Shown in pieces: positions 1 to 12,442 of a stretch of 24,212 nucleotides of DNA. Numbering within the stretch: position 1 is the first letter of the stretch; each line of letters begins with the position of its first letter. The notes beneath the pieces were generated by a model. It worked only from the letters and a program-made list of their open reading frames with translations, was not told the DNA's origin and ran no database searches. The translations under genes were made by a program, and so were the position numbers. Origin of the DNA: Eimeria necatrix (lineage: Eukaryota; Apicomplexa; Conoidasida; Eucoccidiorida; Eimeriidae). The stretch is taken from NCBI RefSeq assembly GCF_000499385.1, contig NW_013651691.1, forward strand, positions 1-24,212. The letters run 5' to 3'.

Positions 1-295
1 CTTCCTAGAAGGTCGACAGCCAAGCATGGCTACAGTCATTTCCGATCTTCACAGAAAATATGAATCTTCTGTGACTAAGATTAGGCATTGCAGACGCCTC
101 TACAGCTTCCAGGCAAAACAGTGGAGCCCTTATCTGGCACTTCGTCAGCAAAGTGAATTTTAATTAGTCAACGGCAATCCACTGAATGCTTCCGGAAGTT
201 GGTAGCTAAAGTATTGCAGCGTGCCCTTTAGACTAACCAAGAACTCGAGAATAAACGGCGTCTTACTTGCTGCATCAACCAGATATATTGAGCGT
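1..295. other. Unassigned non-coding sequence
   Basis: No coding frame, RNA gene or repeat that I can support. The duplicated left flank becomes recognisable near position 296. Its true start may lie further upstream, but I could not match this stretch to the region before 18840. Confidence 0.4.
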
Positions 296-2083
296 TGCAT
301 TTGCATAATCTAAACGAGCGACCGGACCTCACTTTCGCAAGTCGGTGCTACCCTCCGACGCACTTTCTGCATATCGAAAATGCAATTCGCTCAAGAAAAA
401 AACCAGCTTATAAATGATCTGTTGTGCACCTTTTCCGCTTTACACCATCTGCCTAGCACCCACAGCATGTAACCCACGCAAACACTAGTGATATGAAATT
501 AGCGGAAATGAGTCAAAACCATACTGCGCAGCTGCATATTGAGAAAATAGCATATCTACAGCTGCTTAAATGACCTAGATGCAATCAACCAATTGATGAA
601 ATCCCATGTGTTGGCGACTCTGAAACTGCTTGAAGACTGGCAAAAACGCTGCAAGATGAAACTGTAATATGTTGCTTCACAGAGCATACAAGCTGTTGTA
701 TAATGCCAGGCTGCTGCCTTCAATCTTCTATTCACATCCTGTGAGCCAAACAGCGCACCAAGAAGGTGCTGCTCTTCTGCTCACTAGCCCGCTTGAGGAG
801 AAGATACTCGAGTGCGCTGCGCCATTAGTCAGCGCAAGAGTCAAAGCCTCTAAGCAATTGTTTAAAATGAAGCGGGGTGCTGGGCAAGGGGTGTAGCAAG
901 CGAAGTATGCAATTTGAGTATCTGCATTCTGCACAATAAATGCTAGAGACTATGTAAGCCAATATCAGCAGCCGGCATGGGAAGCGCTTTTCTTACTAGC
1001 GTGCCCCCAGTGTATCAGATTAAAAAAGTCATTGCAAACCATTAGCAGCCCACAGAAGACGGAATACGCCGTCAGTGTTCAGCGGACCAACCTAATATTT
1101 AGGAAGAGCTCGCCTCACGCCCTGTAGATTACAAAATATCCACAATATACGGCTAAGACTTTTTCCTAAAATACTTCGCAGCCACAAGTTGGTAGCCCGC
1201 CAGCTTCTGCGCCAATCCTGACTCCCAATAGCCCGTCTGTGCTAGAATGCAAGAATGAAAGGCGTATAACTCGAAGTTTGTTGCACAACCTCCGAGTCAG
1301 ATAGTGCTAAACAGTCAGTCTCACGGATAAAAAGCCAATATCGCAATACTTTCTTCTACGTCCAGAAATACCAATAAGCTATGTATATCTCAGATCATAT
1401 ACTTAAGGCGTGACTGTTGTTCCGGACTTTGGCTTGAATAGCAAGCTTGTTTCTTACCCAAAGTACTCTTCGTTCTCGGACCTAGCTAGTGAATGCAAGC
1501 TAGACTATTCATGGAAACTCCCTTCTTCCCGTATCAGGCGGTACGTGAAATGCGATAGTGCTGCAGGCTTGTGAGAAAGTTCACTACTCGACAATTGATT
1601 CGAGTGCCACACACAGCAGCAACTACGCGGCTGCGTATGAAATTGCTTTCTCTGCACGCTATGGAAAACTATGATACTGCTTAGAATTTGTTCGTATCCC
1701 TGCATTGTACTGAAATAAGGGCGTCCTGGATTTTGCGTGCGACGTCAAAAAAATAAAGGCCATACTATGAAGAAGCTGAATCAGTAAGGACAGGAGTACG
1801 GAGTTCATAAATACGTTTGCATTGTCGCAGCAACATATACTGCAATTCCTCAAGTTTGAGTTCAGACTCAGAGTCTCGGCAGCTGCATTACAGACTCACA
1901 AGATATGAATCAGGAGCCGAAATCAATTGAAATGGGCAACCGCACTTGGGCCTTCATCTCATCCCAGCGTTTAATATAGAGTGTGGCCTTCTGTCGTTGA
2001 CAGCCCTTCCACTCGGTCACGCAACGCTTAAGGCCAGCTAACCAATCGAACAACTGCCACAGAATCATTTGCTTGCAAAACTC
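296..2083 (+). repeat. Left copy of an old duplicated flank segment
   Basis: This stretch aligns, in the same orientation and order, with about 18840-21022. Landmarks shared by both copies are: cactttctgc at 361-370 and 18898-18907; gctgctcttctgc at 768-780 and 19345-19357; ccaatatcagca at 959-970 and 19527-19538; tcataaatacg at 1805-1815 and 20746-20756. The offset drifts from 18537 to 18941, as expected from accumulated indels, the right copy being longer. Both copies run directly into a copy of the array monomer (2096 and 21023). Similarity between landmarks is patchy, so the duplication is old. The open frames inside are short, overlap on both strands and are not shared between copies. 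I see no coding function. Confidence 0.75.
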
Positions 2084-2095
2084 ATAGCCCTCACA

Positions 2096-2974
2096 ATGCA
2101 GCTACGCACGTTTTCGTATCAGCATAATGCATGAAAAGCAGTAGATGGGGCTGCAGCAACGACAGATTCAACCTCCGTGAAATCTTTGCATAAGTGCAAT
2201 GCATGATACTGGAATTCAAGCTAGCCCTCCTGCTTCCAAGGTTGTTGCACACACTTTTTCTTCCGTAGCAGGAGCAAATAATTACAACCATTTTTGCCTT
2301 TGCACATTTGGGTTAGTACTAGACGAGTGGCGCACGTCGCGTCAAACGCATAGTGTGAGAATTATTTCTTTAGATTCATCAATATTTCAGAAACATTTAA
2401 TGCAAGTCGTGTTCCTGTGCTCAATGAAGCAGCACGACCTTCACAACACATAAATCGCGAACCAAGTGCAGCGCCAGTATACAGATAATTCGTTACAAGT
2501 GTTTGCAACGCTAAAACGCAACTCCTACCAGAGGTATGCCATACAAACTACACTGCGTCGCTTTGAATCGTATCAGCAGCTTGGCATTTCCACGGCGGTT
2601 ATCTGCAAACTATGCTTCCATATATAACGCGCTAACCATTGAAATGCCAAACGCATCTGCACAACCGCCAAACTTTTGCACTGTCCACATAATCCGCCTC
2701 CACAGCAGCACCCACTTCCTGTTCATTCGTATAAAAGCTAATTGCACTAATGACACCCAAGAAGGATTGACAGCGTACGCAAGCACACTACAATAAATTT
2801 GGATCTCTAGCTGGTTCCACTAAAACTCGCCAAAGCACCCACTCTGACAGAAAATGCATACTGTAATCACTAGCCATCACTGGTATCACTGAGACTGAAG
2901 CCAACCGAACAAATTATCTCTGCAGTTAAGAGCCGTAGAGGATTTCACTATCAAGCAGGATCACATCCCTCAAT
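2096..2974 (+). repeat. Array unit 1 (879 bp)
   Basis: First and one of the more diverged units, adjoining the left flank. Its early part reads cagattcaacctccgtg where most units have a form close to gaacgccacctacgtgg. It lacks about a dozen bases around 2515-2525 (the actttgcgccaccc portion of other units), which explains its short length. It carries the GAATTC variant at about 2212. Terminal units of tandem arrays are often the most diverged because they exchange least. Confidence 0.9.
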
Positions 2975-3864
2975 ATGCAGCTACGCACGTTTGTGCATCA
3001 GCACAATCCCTGAAAGGCAGTAGATGGCGCTGCAGCAACGACGAACGCCACCTAGGTGGATCGTTGCACATGTGCTATGCATAATACTAGAATTCGAGCT
3101 AGCGCTCCTGCTTTCAGGGTCGATGCGCAATTTTGTGTTCCATGACAGAATCAAATAATCCAAACTACTTCTGCTCTTACACATTTGTGTTAGCAGTAAA
3201 TGAGAGGCGCGCGTCGCGTCAAACGCAGAGTGTCAGAATTATTTCTTTAGATTCATCAACATCCCAGAAACATTTAACGCGCGTCGTGTTCCTGAACCCA
3301 ATGAAGCAGCAAGCCCTTCACAGCACGTAAATCGCGAACCAAATGCAGCGCCAGTATACAAACAATTCGTTACAAGTGTTTGCTATGTTAAAACGCAACT
3401 ACTTCGCGGCACGCTTACTAGAGGCATGCCATACAAACTACGCTGCGTCGCTTTGAAACATATCAGCAGTTTGGCATCTCCAAGGCGGTTATCTGCAAAC
3501 TATGGTTCCGCACATAACGCGCTAACCAACGAAAGGCCAAACGCATGGACACAATCGCCAAGCTTCTGCAATGTGCACATAATTCGCCTCCACAGCAAGA
3601 CGCACTAGCTGTTCATTCGTATAAAGGCTAAATACACTAATGACACCCAAAAACGCTTGACAGCGTACGCAAGCACACTGCAATCAATTTGGATCTCTAG
3701 CCGCTTTTACTAAAACTCGGCAAAGCACCCACTCTGGCAGAAAATGTACGCTGTAATCACTATCCATCACTGGTATAACGGATAGTGAAGCCAGCAGAAC
3801 AAATTAGCTCTGCAGTTGAGAGCCGTAGAGGATTTCACTATCGAGCAGGATCATGGCCCTTACA
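2975..3864 (+). repeat. Array unit 2 (890 bp), near-twin of unit 11
   Basis: Full-length unit. Between 2956 and 3259 it differs from 10530-10833 at only 10 of 304 ungapped positions by my count. Both also share private variants further on, such as acttcgcggcacgcttac and ctccaaggcgg. It carries a GAATTC near 3090. Confidence 0.92.
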
Positions 3865-4756
3865 ATGCAGCTACGCACGTTTGTCCATCAGCATGATGCA
3901 TGAAAGGCAGTAGATGGGGCTGCAGCAACGATGAACTCCACCTAACATGGAATCATTGCGCAAGTGCTATGCATGATACTGGAATTCGAGCTAGTGCTCT
4001 TGCATCCAGGGTTGATGCACAAATTTCTGTTGCGCAGCAGGATGAAATAATTCAAACTACTTCTGCTCTTGCACATGTGGGTTAGCAGAACACGTGAGGC
4101 GCGCGTCGCATCAAACGCATACTGTGAGAATTATTTCTTTAGATTCATCAACATTTTAGAAACATTTAACGCGCGTCGTGTTCCTGTGCATAATGAAGCA
4201 GATAGCCTTTCACTACATGTAAATCGCGAGCCAAGTGCAGCGCCAGTATACAAACAATTCGTTAAAAGTGTTTGCTATGTTGAAATGCCACTACTTCGCG
4301 CCACCCCTACCAGAGGCATGCCATACAAACTACTCTGCGTCGCTTTGAAACATATCAGCAGCTTTGCATCTCCACGCCGGTTATCTGCAAACTACGGTTC
4401 TACACATAACGCGCTAACCATTGAAATGTCAAACGCATGGGCACAATCGTCAGAATGCTGCACTGAGCACATAGTCTGCCTTGACAGCAAGACGCACTAC
4501 CTGCTTATTCGAAAAAGAGCTAAATGCACTAATGACACCCAAAAACGCTTGAAAGCATACGCACGCAGACTGCAATGAATTTGGATCTCTAGCTGGTTCC
4601 ACTAAAACTCGCCAAAGCACCCACTCTGACAGAAAAAGCATACTGTAATCACTAGCCATCACTGGTGTCACTGAGACTGAAGCCAACCGAACAAATTAGC
4701 TCTGCAGTTGAGAGCCGTAGAGGGTTTCACTATCAAGCAGGATCACATCTCTCAAT
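3865..4756 (+). repeat. Array unit 3 (892 bp)
   Basis: Full-length unit of the GAATTC type. It contains the longest plus-strand open frame of the array (4069-4578, 169 codons). The same frame is broken by stops or frameshifts in most other units and has no recognisable domain, so I treat it as chance. Confidence 0.92.
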
Positions 4757-5647
4757 ATTCAGCTACGCACGTTTGTGCATCAGCATAATGTATGAAAGGC
4801 AGTAGATGGCGCTGCAGCAACGGCGAACGCCACCTACGTGGAACCTTAGCACAAGTGCTATGCATGATACTGTGATTCGAGCTAGCGCTTCTGATTCCAG
4901 GGTTGTTGCACAATTTGTTGTTGCGTAGCAGGAGCAAATAATTCAAACAACGTGTGCGCTTGCTCATTTGTGTTAGTAGTAGGCGAGTGGCGCGCATCGC
5001 GTCAAACGCATAGTGTGAGAATTATTTCCTTAGATTCATGAACATTTTGCAAACATTTAACGCGCATCGTGTTCCTGTGCTCAATGAAGCAGCAAACCTT
5101 TCATTGCGCGTAAATCCCGAACCAAGTGCAGCGCCAGTATGCGGACAATTTGTTACAAGTGTTTGCTATGTTAAAGCGCCACTACTTTGCGGCACCCCTA
5201 CCAGAGGTATGCTATACAAACTATGCTGCGTCGCTTTGAAACATATCAGCAGCTTGGCATCTCCATAGCCGTTATCTGCGAACTATGGTTCCGCACACAG
5301 CGCGCTAACAATTGAAATGCCAAACGCTTGTGTGTAATCGTCAGGCTGTTGCACTGTGCACATAACCCGCCTCCACAGCACGACGCACTTTCTGTTCATT
5401 CATATAAAAGCTAAATGCACTAATGACACCCAAGAACGCTTGAAAGCATAGGCAAGCACACTGCAAGAAATTCGAATATCTTACTGTTCCCGTTAAAGCT
5501 CTCCAAAGCAACCATTCTAACAGAAGGTGCATATAGCTAGCACTAGCCATCACTGGTGTCACTAATAGTGAAGCCAACCGAACAAATTAGCTCTGCAGTT
5601 GAGAGCCATAGAGGGTTTCACTATCAAGCAGGGTCCCAGCCCTCACA
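4757..5647 (+). repeat. Array unit 4 (891 bp)
   Basis: Full-length unit whose anchor begins attcag rather than atgcag, a variant shared with unit 7. It has gtgattcgagc in place of ggaattcgagc. It shares the gaaccttagcacaagtg variant with unit 8. Confidence 0.92.
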
Positions 5648-6492
5648 ATGCAGCTACGCACGTTTTCGCACCAGCATAATGCATGAAAGGCAGTAGATGG
5701 GGCTGCAGCAACGGCAAACGCCACCTACGTGGAATCTTTGCACGCGTGATATGCATGAGCTAGCGTTGCTGTTTCCAGGGTGGTTGCACAATTTTTTGTT
5801 GCGTAGCAGGAACAAATAATTCAAACTACTTCTGCTCTTCCACATTGTTGTTGCTAGTACACGAGAGGCGCGCGTCGCGTCAAACGCATAGTGCGAGAAT
5901 TATTTCTTTAAATTCTTCAACATTCCAGGAACATTTAACGCGCGTCGTATTCCTGTGATCAATGACGCAGCAAGCCCTTCACAGCACGTGAATCCTGAAC
6001 CAAGTGCGGCGCCAGTATACAAACAATTCGTTACGAGTGTTTGCTATCTTGAAACGCCACTACTTTGCGCCACCCCTACCAGAGGCATACCATACAAACT
6101 ACGCTGCGTCGATTTGAAACATATCAGCAGCTTGGCATCTCCATAGCCGTTATCTGCAAACTATGGTACCCCACATAATGCGCCAACCAATGAAATGCCA
6201 AACGCTTGTGCACAATCGTCAAGCTGTTGCACTATGCGCATAATCCGCCTCCACAGCAGGACGCACACTCTGACCCATGAGCGCTTGACAGCGTACGCAA
6301 GCACACTGCTATAAATGTTAATTTCTAACTATTTTCACTAAAGCTCGGCAAAGCACCCACTCTGACAGAAAATGCATACTGTAAACACTAGCCATCACTG
6401 GTGTCACGGATAGTGAAGCCAACCGAACAAATTAGCTCTGCATTTGAGAGCCGTAGAGGATTTCACTGTCAAGCAGGATCACAGCCCTCATA
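5648..6492 (+). repeat. Array unit 5 (845 bp), short type
   Basis: Has the ~33-bp short-type deletion after ggacgcac (about 6259). It also lacks about 13 bp at about 5757, where the atactg..attcg stretch of other units is missing. Together these explain its length. It shares agctagcgttgctgtttcc and gggtggttgcacaa with unit 9. Confidence 0.92.
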
Positions 6493-7381
6493 ATGCAGCC
6501 ACGCACGTTTGTGCATCAGCATAATGCATAAAAGGAAGTAGACGGGGCTGCAGTAACGGCGATCTCCGCCTACGTGGAATCTTTGCGCAAGTGCTATGCA
6601 TGATACTGTGATTCGAGCTGGCGCTCGTGCTTCCAGGGCTCATGCACATGTTTTTTTCCGGAGCAGCTTCGGCCCATTCAAACCATATTTGCCCTTGCAC
6701 ATTTGTTTTAGGAGTACACAAGAGGCGCGAGTCGCGTCAAACGCATAATGTGAAAATTTTTCCTTTAGATTCATCAACATCCCAGGAACATTTAACGAGC
6801 GTCGTGCTCCTGTGCTCAATGAAGCAGCAAGCCCTTCACAGCACGTAAATCGCGAGCCAAGTGCAGCGCCAGTATACAGACACTTCGCTACAAGTGTTTG
6901 CTATCTTGAAACGCCACTTCTTTGCGCCACCCCTTCCAACAGTATGGCATACAAACTACGCTGCGTCGCTTTGAAACATATCAGCAGCTTGGCATCTTCA
7001 TAGCGGCTATCCACAAACTACGGTTCCGCACATAACGCGCTAACTATTGAAATGCCAAAAGCATGGGCACAGTCGTCAAGCTGCTGCGCTGTGCACATAA
7101 TCCGCCTCCACAGCACGACGCACTCGCTGTTCATTCGTATACAAGCTAAATGCACTAGTGATACCCAAGAACGCTTGAAAGCATAGGCAAGCACACTGCA
7201 ACAAATTTAAATGTCTAAGTGTTTCAATTAAAGTTCGCCAAAGCAACACACTGACAGCAGATGCATACTGTAATCATTAGCCAACACTGGTGTCACTGAG
7301 AGTGAAGCCAGCAGAAAAAATTAGCTTTGCAGTTGAGAGCCGTAGAGGATTTCACTATCAAGCAGGATCACATCCCTCAAT
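6493..7381 (+). repeat. Array unit 6 (889 bp), subtype shared with unit 12
   Basis: The stretch 6636-6690 (gctcatgcacatgttttttt then cagcttcggcccattcaaac) replaces the usual sequence with a block found only here and at about 11730-11775 in unit 12. Confidence 0.92.
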
Positions 7382-8246
7382 ATTCAGCTACGCACGTTTG
7401 GCAATCAGCATAATGCATGAAAGGCAGCAGATGGGGCTGCAGCAACGGCGAACTCCACCTACGTGGAATCTTTGCACAAGTGCTATGCATGATACTGTGA
7501 TTCGAGCTAGCGCTACTCCTGCCAGGGGTGCTTTACACATTTTTGTTCTGTAGCAGGATCAAAAAATTCACACTACGTTTGGCCTTGCACATTGTGTTAG
7601 TAGCACACAAGAGGTGCGGGTCGCATCAAACGCATAGTGTGAGAATTATTTCTTTAGATTAATCAACATCCCAGAAATATTTAACGCGCTTCCTCTTCCT
7701 GGGCTGAATGAAGCAGCACGCCTTTCACTACATGTAAATCCCGAACCAAGTACCGCGCCAGTGTACAGACAATTCGCTACGAGTGTTTGCTATCTTGAAA
7801 CGCCACCACTTTGCGCCACCCCTACCAGAGGTATGCCATACAAACTACAAACTACGCTGCGTCGCTTTGAAACATATCAGGAGCTTGGCATCTCCATAGC
7901 GGTTATCTCCAAACCATGGTTCCCCACATAACTGGCTAACCACTGAAATGCAAAACGTATGTGCACAACCGTCAGGCTGTTGCACTGTGCACATAAGCCT
8001 CCTCCACAGCGGGACGCACACTCTGACCCAAGAGCGCTTGACAGCGTACGCAAGCACACTGAAATAAATTCGGATCTCTAGTCGTTTCAATTAACAGCTC
8101 GCCAATGCACCCAATCTGACAAAAAATGCATACTGTAATCACTAGCCACCACTGGTGCCACGGATAGTGAAGCCAACAGAACAAATTAGCTTTGCAGTTG
8201 AGAGCCGTACAGGATTTCACTATCACGCACGGTCAAAGCCCTCTCA
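7382..8246 (+). repeat. Array unit 7 (865 bp), short type
   Basis: Starts with attcag like unit 4. It has the ~33-bp deletion at about 8013 and a 7-bp tandem duplication giving caaactacaaactac at 7841-7855. It shares gctactcctgccaggggtg (unit 10: one-base variant) with unit 10 only. Confidence 0.92.
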
Positions 8247-9127
8247 GTGCAGCTAAGCACGATTGCGCATTAGCATAATGCATGAAAAGCAGTAGATGGG
8301 GCTGCAGCAACGGCGAACGCCACCTACGTGGAACCTTAGCACAAGTGCTATGCATGATACTGTGATTCGAGCTAGCGCTCCTGCTTTTAGGGTTGCTGCA
8401 CACATTATTTTTCGTAGCACAAAAAACAACTCAAAGCGTCTTGGACTCAAATAATTGGAACTGCTTTTGCCCTTGCACATTTGTGTTAGTAATACACGAG
8501 AGGCGCGCGTCGCGTCAAGCGCATAGTGTGAGAATTATTTCTCTAGATCCATCAACATCGCAGAAACATTTAACACGCGTCGTGTTCCTGGACCCAATGA
8601 ATCAGCAAGCCCTTCACAGCACGTAAATCGCGAACCAAGTGCAGGCCCGGTATACAGACAATTCGCGACAAGTGTTTGCTATCTTGAAACGCCACTACTT
8701 TGCGCCACTTCTACCAGAGGCATGCCATACAAACTACGCTGCGTCGATTTGAAACATACCAGCAGCTTGGCATCTCCATAGCGGCTATCTACAAACTACG
8801 GTTCGCCACATAACTCGGTAACAATTGAAATGCCAAAAGCATGTGCACAATTGTCAGGCTGCTGCACTGTGCACATAATCCGCCTCCACAGCACGACGCA
8901 CACCCTGACCCGAGAGCACTTGACAGCGTACGCAAGCACACTGCAACAAATTTGAATATCTAACCGCCTTCACTAAGGCTCGTGAAAGCACGCATGCTGA
9001 CAGAAAATGCACAATGTCAGCACTATCCATCACTGGTGTCACTGAGACTGAAGCCAACCGAACAAATTAGCTCTGCAGTTGAGAGCCGTAGAGGATTTCA
9101 CTATCAAGCAGGATCATCGCCCTTACA
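8247..9127 (+). repeat. Array unit 8 (881 bp), short type with internal insertion
   Basis: Its anchor starts gtgcag, as in unit 14. It has the short-type deletion at about 8895, offset by roughly 24 extra bp within 8403-8455 (gtagcacaaaaaacaactca followed by aaagcgtcttggac). Part of that block reappears, out of place, in unit 10. Confidence 0.92.
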
Positions 9128-10017
9128 ATGCAGCTACGCACGTTTGTGCACCATCATAATGCATGAAAGGCAGCAGATGGGGCTGCAGCAACGGCGAACT
9201 CCACCTACGTGGATTCTTTGCGCAAGCGCTATGCATGATACTGGAATTCGAGCTAGCGTTGCTGTTTCCAGGGTGGTTGCACAAGCTTTTGTTGCGTAGC
9301 AGGATCAAATAGTCCAAACTGCTTATGGTCTTTCGCGTTTGTGTTAGCAGTAAACGAGAGGTGCGCGTCGCATCAAACGTATACTGTGAGAATTATTTCT
9401 TTAGATTCATCAGCATTTTGGAAACATTTAACGCGCGTCTTGTTCCTGTTTTCAATGATGCAGCAAGCCTTTCGTTGCGCGTAAATCCCGAATCAATTGC
9501 AGCGCCAGTATACAGACAATTCGTTACAAGTGTTTGCTATGTTGAAATGCCACTGCTGCGCCCCACCCTACCAGAGGTATGCCATACAAACTACGCTGCG
9601 TCGCTTTGAAACATATAAGCAGCTTGGCATCTCCATAGCGGTTATCTGCAAACTACGGCTCCACACATAACGCGCTAACCACTAAAATGCCAAACGCATG
9701 TGCACAATCGTCAGGCTGCTGCGCTGAGCACGTAATCTGCCTCCACAGCAAGACGCACTAGCTGCTTATTCGGATGAAAGCTAAATGCACTAATGACACC
9801 CAAGAGAGCTTGACAGCGTACGCAAGCACACTGCAATAAATTTAAATCTCTAACTGGTTCAACTTAAACTCGCCAAAGCACCCACTCTGACAGATATTGA
9901 ATACTGTAATCACTAGCCTTCACTTCTGTCAAGGATAGTGAAGCAAACCGAACAAATTATCTCTGCAGCTGAGAGCCGTAGAGGATTTCACTTTCACTCA
10001 GGATCACAGCCCTCATA
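9128..10017 (+). repeat. Array unit 9 (890 bp)
   Basis: Full-length GAATTC-type unit (about 9244). It shares gttgctgtttccagggtgg with unit 5 but has neither of unit 5's deletions. Confidence 0.92.
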
Positions 10018-10548
10018 ATGCAGCTACACGTGTTTTCGCATCCGCATAATGCCTTGTTTTTGTAGCACAAAAAATAACCCAGGCTAATGTATGAAAGATG
10101 GGGCTGCTGCAACGGCGAGCGCCACCTACGTGGAATCTTTGCGCAAGTGCTATGCATGATACTGTGATTCGAGCTAGTGCTACTCTTGCCAGGGGTGGTG
10201 TACACGTTTTTGTTCCGTAGCAGGAGCAAATAATTCAAACTACGTTTGCCCTTGCACATTTTTGTTAGTAGCACACAAGAGGTGCCGGTCGCGTCAAACG
10301 CATAGTGTGAGAATTTTTTCTTTAGATTCATCAACATTTCATAAACATTTAACGCGCGTCCTGTTCCTGGGCTCATTAACGCAGCAGGTTTTTCACAGCA
10401 CGTAAATCCCGAACCAAGTGCAGGCCCAGTACACAGACAATTCGCTACAAGTGTTTGCGACGTTGAAACACCACTACTTTGCGCCACCCCTACCAGAGGC
10501 ATGCTATACAAAATACGCTGCGTCGCAGGCAGGATCACATCCCTCAAT
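10018..10548 (+). repeat. Array unit 10 (531 bp), truncated
   Basis: Follows the consensus to about 10526 (tacgctgcgtcgc), then jumps to aggcaggatcacatccc, which in other units lies about 20 bp before the next unit. About 360 bp are missing. It also carries a 37-bp block at 10053-10089 that belongs elsewhere in the monomer. It shares its gctactcttgccaggggtgg stretch with unit 7. Confidence 0.9.
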
Positions 10549-11585
10549 ATGCAGCTACGCACGTTTGTGCATCAGCACAATCCATGAAAAGCAGTAGATG
10601 GCGCTGCAGCAACGACGAACGCCACCAACGTGGATCGTTGCACATGTGCTATGCATAATACTAGAATTCGAGCTAGCGCTCCTGCTTTCAGGGTTGATGC
10701 ACAATTTTGTGTTCCGTAACAGAATCAAATAATCCAAACAACTTCTGCTCTTGCACATTTGTGTTAGCAGTAAATGAGAGGCGCGCGTCGCGTCAAACGC
10801 AGAGTGTCAGAATTATTTCTTTAGATTCATCAANNNNNNNNNNNNNNNNNNNNNNNNNNNNNNNNNNNNNNNNNNNNNNNNNNNNNNNNNNNNNNNNNNN
10901 NNNNNNNNNNNNNNNNNNNNNNNNNNNNNNNNNCAGGCGTCAAACGCAGAGTGTCAGAATTATTTCTTTAGATTCATCAACATCCCAGAAACATTTAACG
11001 CGCGTCGTGTTCCTGAACCCAATGAAGCAGCAAGCCTTTCACAGCATGTAAATCCCGAACCAAGTACCGCGCCAGTATACAAACAATTCGTTACAAGTGT
11101 TTGCTATGTTAAAACGCAACTACTTCGCGGCACGCTTACTAGAGGCATGCCATACAAACTACGCTGCGTCGCTTTGAAACATATCAGTAGTTTGGCATCT
11201 CCAAGGCGGTTATCTGCAAACTACGGTTGCCCACACAACGCGCTAACCAATGAAATGCCAAACGCATGGACACAATCTCCAGATTGCTGCACTGTGCACA
11301 CAATCCGCCTCCGCGGCAGGACGCACTCGCTGTTCATTCGTATAAAGGCTAAATGCACTATTGACACCCAAGAACGCTAGTCAGCGTACGCAGGCATAAT
11401 GCAATAAATTTGAATCTCTAGCTGTTTCAATTAAAGCTCGCTTGAGCACCCACTCTGACAGAAAATGCACGCTGTAGTCACTATCCATCACTGGTGTCAC
11501 GGATAATGAAGATAACCGAATAAATCAGCTTTGCAGTTGAGAGCCCTAGAGGATTTCACTGTCAAGCAGGATTAAAGCATGCATA
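10549..11585 (+). repeat. Array unit 11, interrupted by the assembly gap
   Basis: The 1037-bp length includes 100 Ns and a second copy of 44 bp that also lies just before the gap. Removing 10834-10980 leaves exactly 890 bp, equal to unit 2, its closest relative. Variants shared with unit 2 continue after the gap, for example acttcgcggcacgcttac and ctccaaggcgg. Confidence 0.88.
10834..10933. other. Assembly gap, 100 N
   Basis: Exactly 100 Ns, a conventional placeholder length for a gap of unknown size. The bases before it (10790-10833) and after it (10937-10980) are identical over 44 bp, so the contig ends overlap. An open frame that appears to read through the gap (10707-11051, plus strand) is meaningless for that reason. 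Confidence 0.97.
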
Positions 11586-12442
11586 ATGCAGCTACATACG
11601 TGTGTGCATCAGCACAATGCATGAAAGAAAGTAGATGGGGCTGCAGCAACAACGAACGCCACCTACGTGGATTCTTTGCGCAAGTGCTATGCAAGGTACA
11701 GTGATCCGAGCTAGCGCTCCTGCTTCCAGGGCTCATGCACATGTTTTTTTCCGAAGCAGCTTCGGCCCATTCAAACAATATTTGCCCTTGCACATTCGTG
11801 TTAGTAGTACACAAGAGGCGCGTGTCGCGTCAAACGCATAGTGTGAGAATTATTTCTTTAGATTCATCAACATCCCAGGAACATTTAACGCGCGTCGTGT
11901 TCCCGTGCTCAATGAAGCAGCAAGCCCTTCACAGCACGTAAATCGCGAACCAAGTGCAACGCCAGTATACAGACAATTCGTTACATGTGTTTGCTATCTT
12001 GAAACGCCACTACTTCGCGCCAGCCCTACCAGAGGCATGCCATACAAACTACGCTGCGTCCCTTCGAAACATATCAGCAGCTTGGCATCTCCATGTTGGA
12101 TATCTGCAAAGTCTTATTACCCACATAACGCGCTAACCAATGAAATGCCAAACGCATGTGCGGAGTCGTCAAGCTTCTGCACTGTGCACATAATCCGCCT
12201 CCACGGCAGCACGCACACCCTGACCCATGAGCGCTTGACAGCGTAGGTAAGCAAACGGCAATAAATTTTAATTTTTAACTGTTTCCACTTAAGCTTGGCG
12301 AAACACCCAATCTAACAGAAAATGCTCACTGTAATCACTAGCCATCACTGGTGTCACGGATAGTGAAGCCAACCGAACAAATTAGCTCTGCAGTTGAGAG
12401 CCGTGGACGATTTCCCTATCAAGCAGGATCATATCCTTAAAA
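11586..12442 (+). repeat. Array unit 12 (857 bp), short type
   Basis: The anchor is altered to atgcagctacatacg. It has the clean short-type deletion after cagcacgcac (about 12209): 890 minus 33 gives its length. It shares the cagcttcggcccattcaaac block with unit 6, and the ctccatgttgg variant with units 13 and 16. Confidence 0.92.

Noticed and set aside
2720..2800. A TATAAAAG motif followed by AATAAA in unit 1, suggesting a promoter and poly(A) signal in each unit.
   Set aside because: Neither motif is conserved. Units 3, 6 and 9 have altered forms of the first, the short-type units lack the region, and AATAAA is lost in units such as 2 and 3.
9957..10562. A 201-codon minus-strand open frame.
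   Set aside because: It exists only because the truncated unit 10 joins unit 11 in a register that avoids stops, and other units do not keep it. The join itself may be an assembly error.
10707..11051. An open frame reading across the N gap.
   Set aside because: It depends on an arbitrary 100-N placeholder, and the flanking bases repeat one another.
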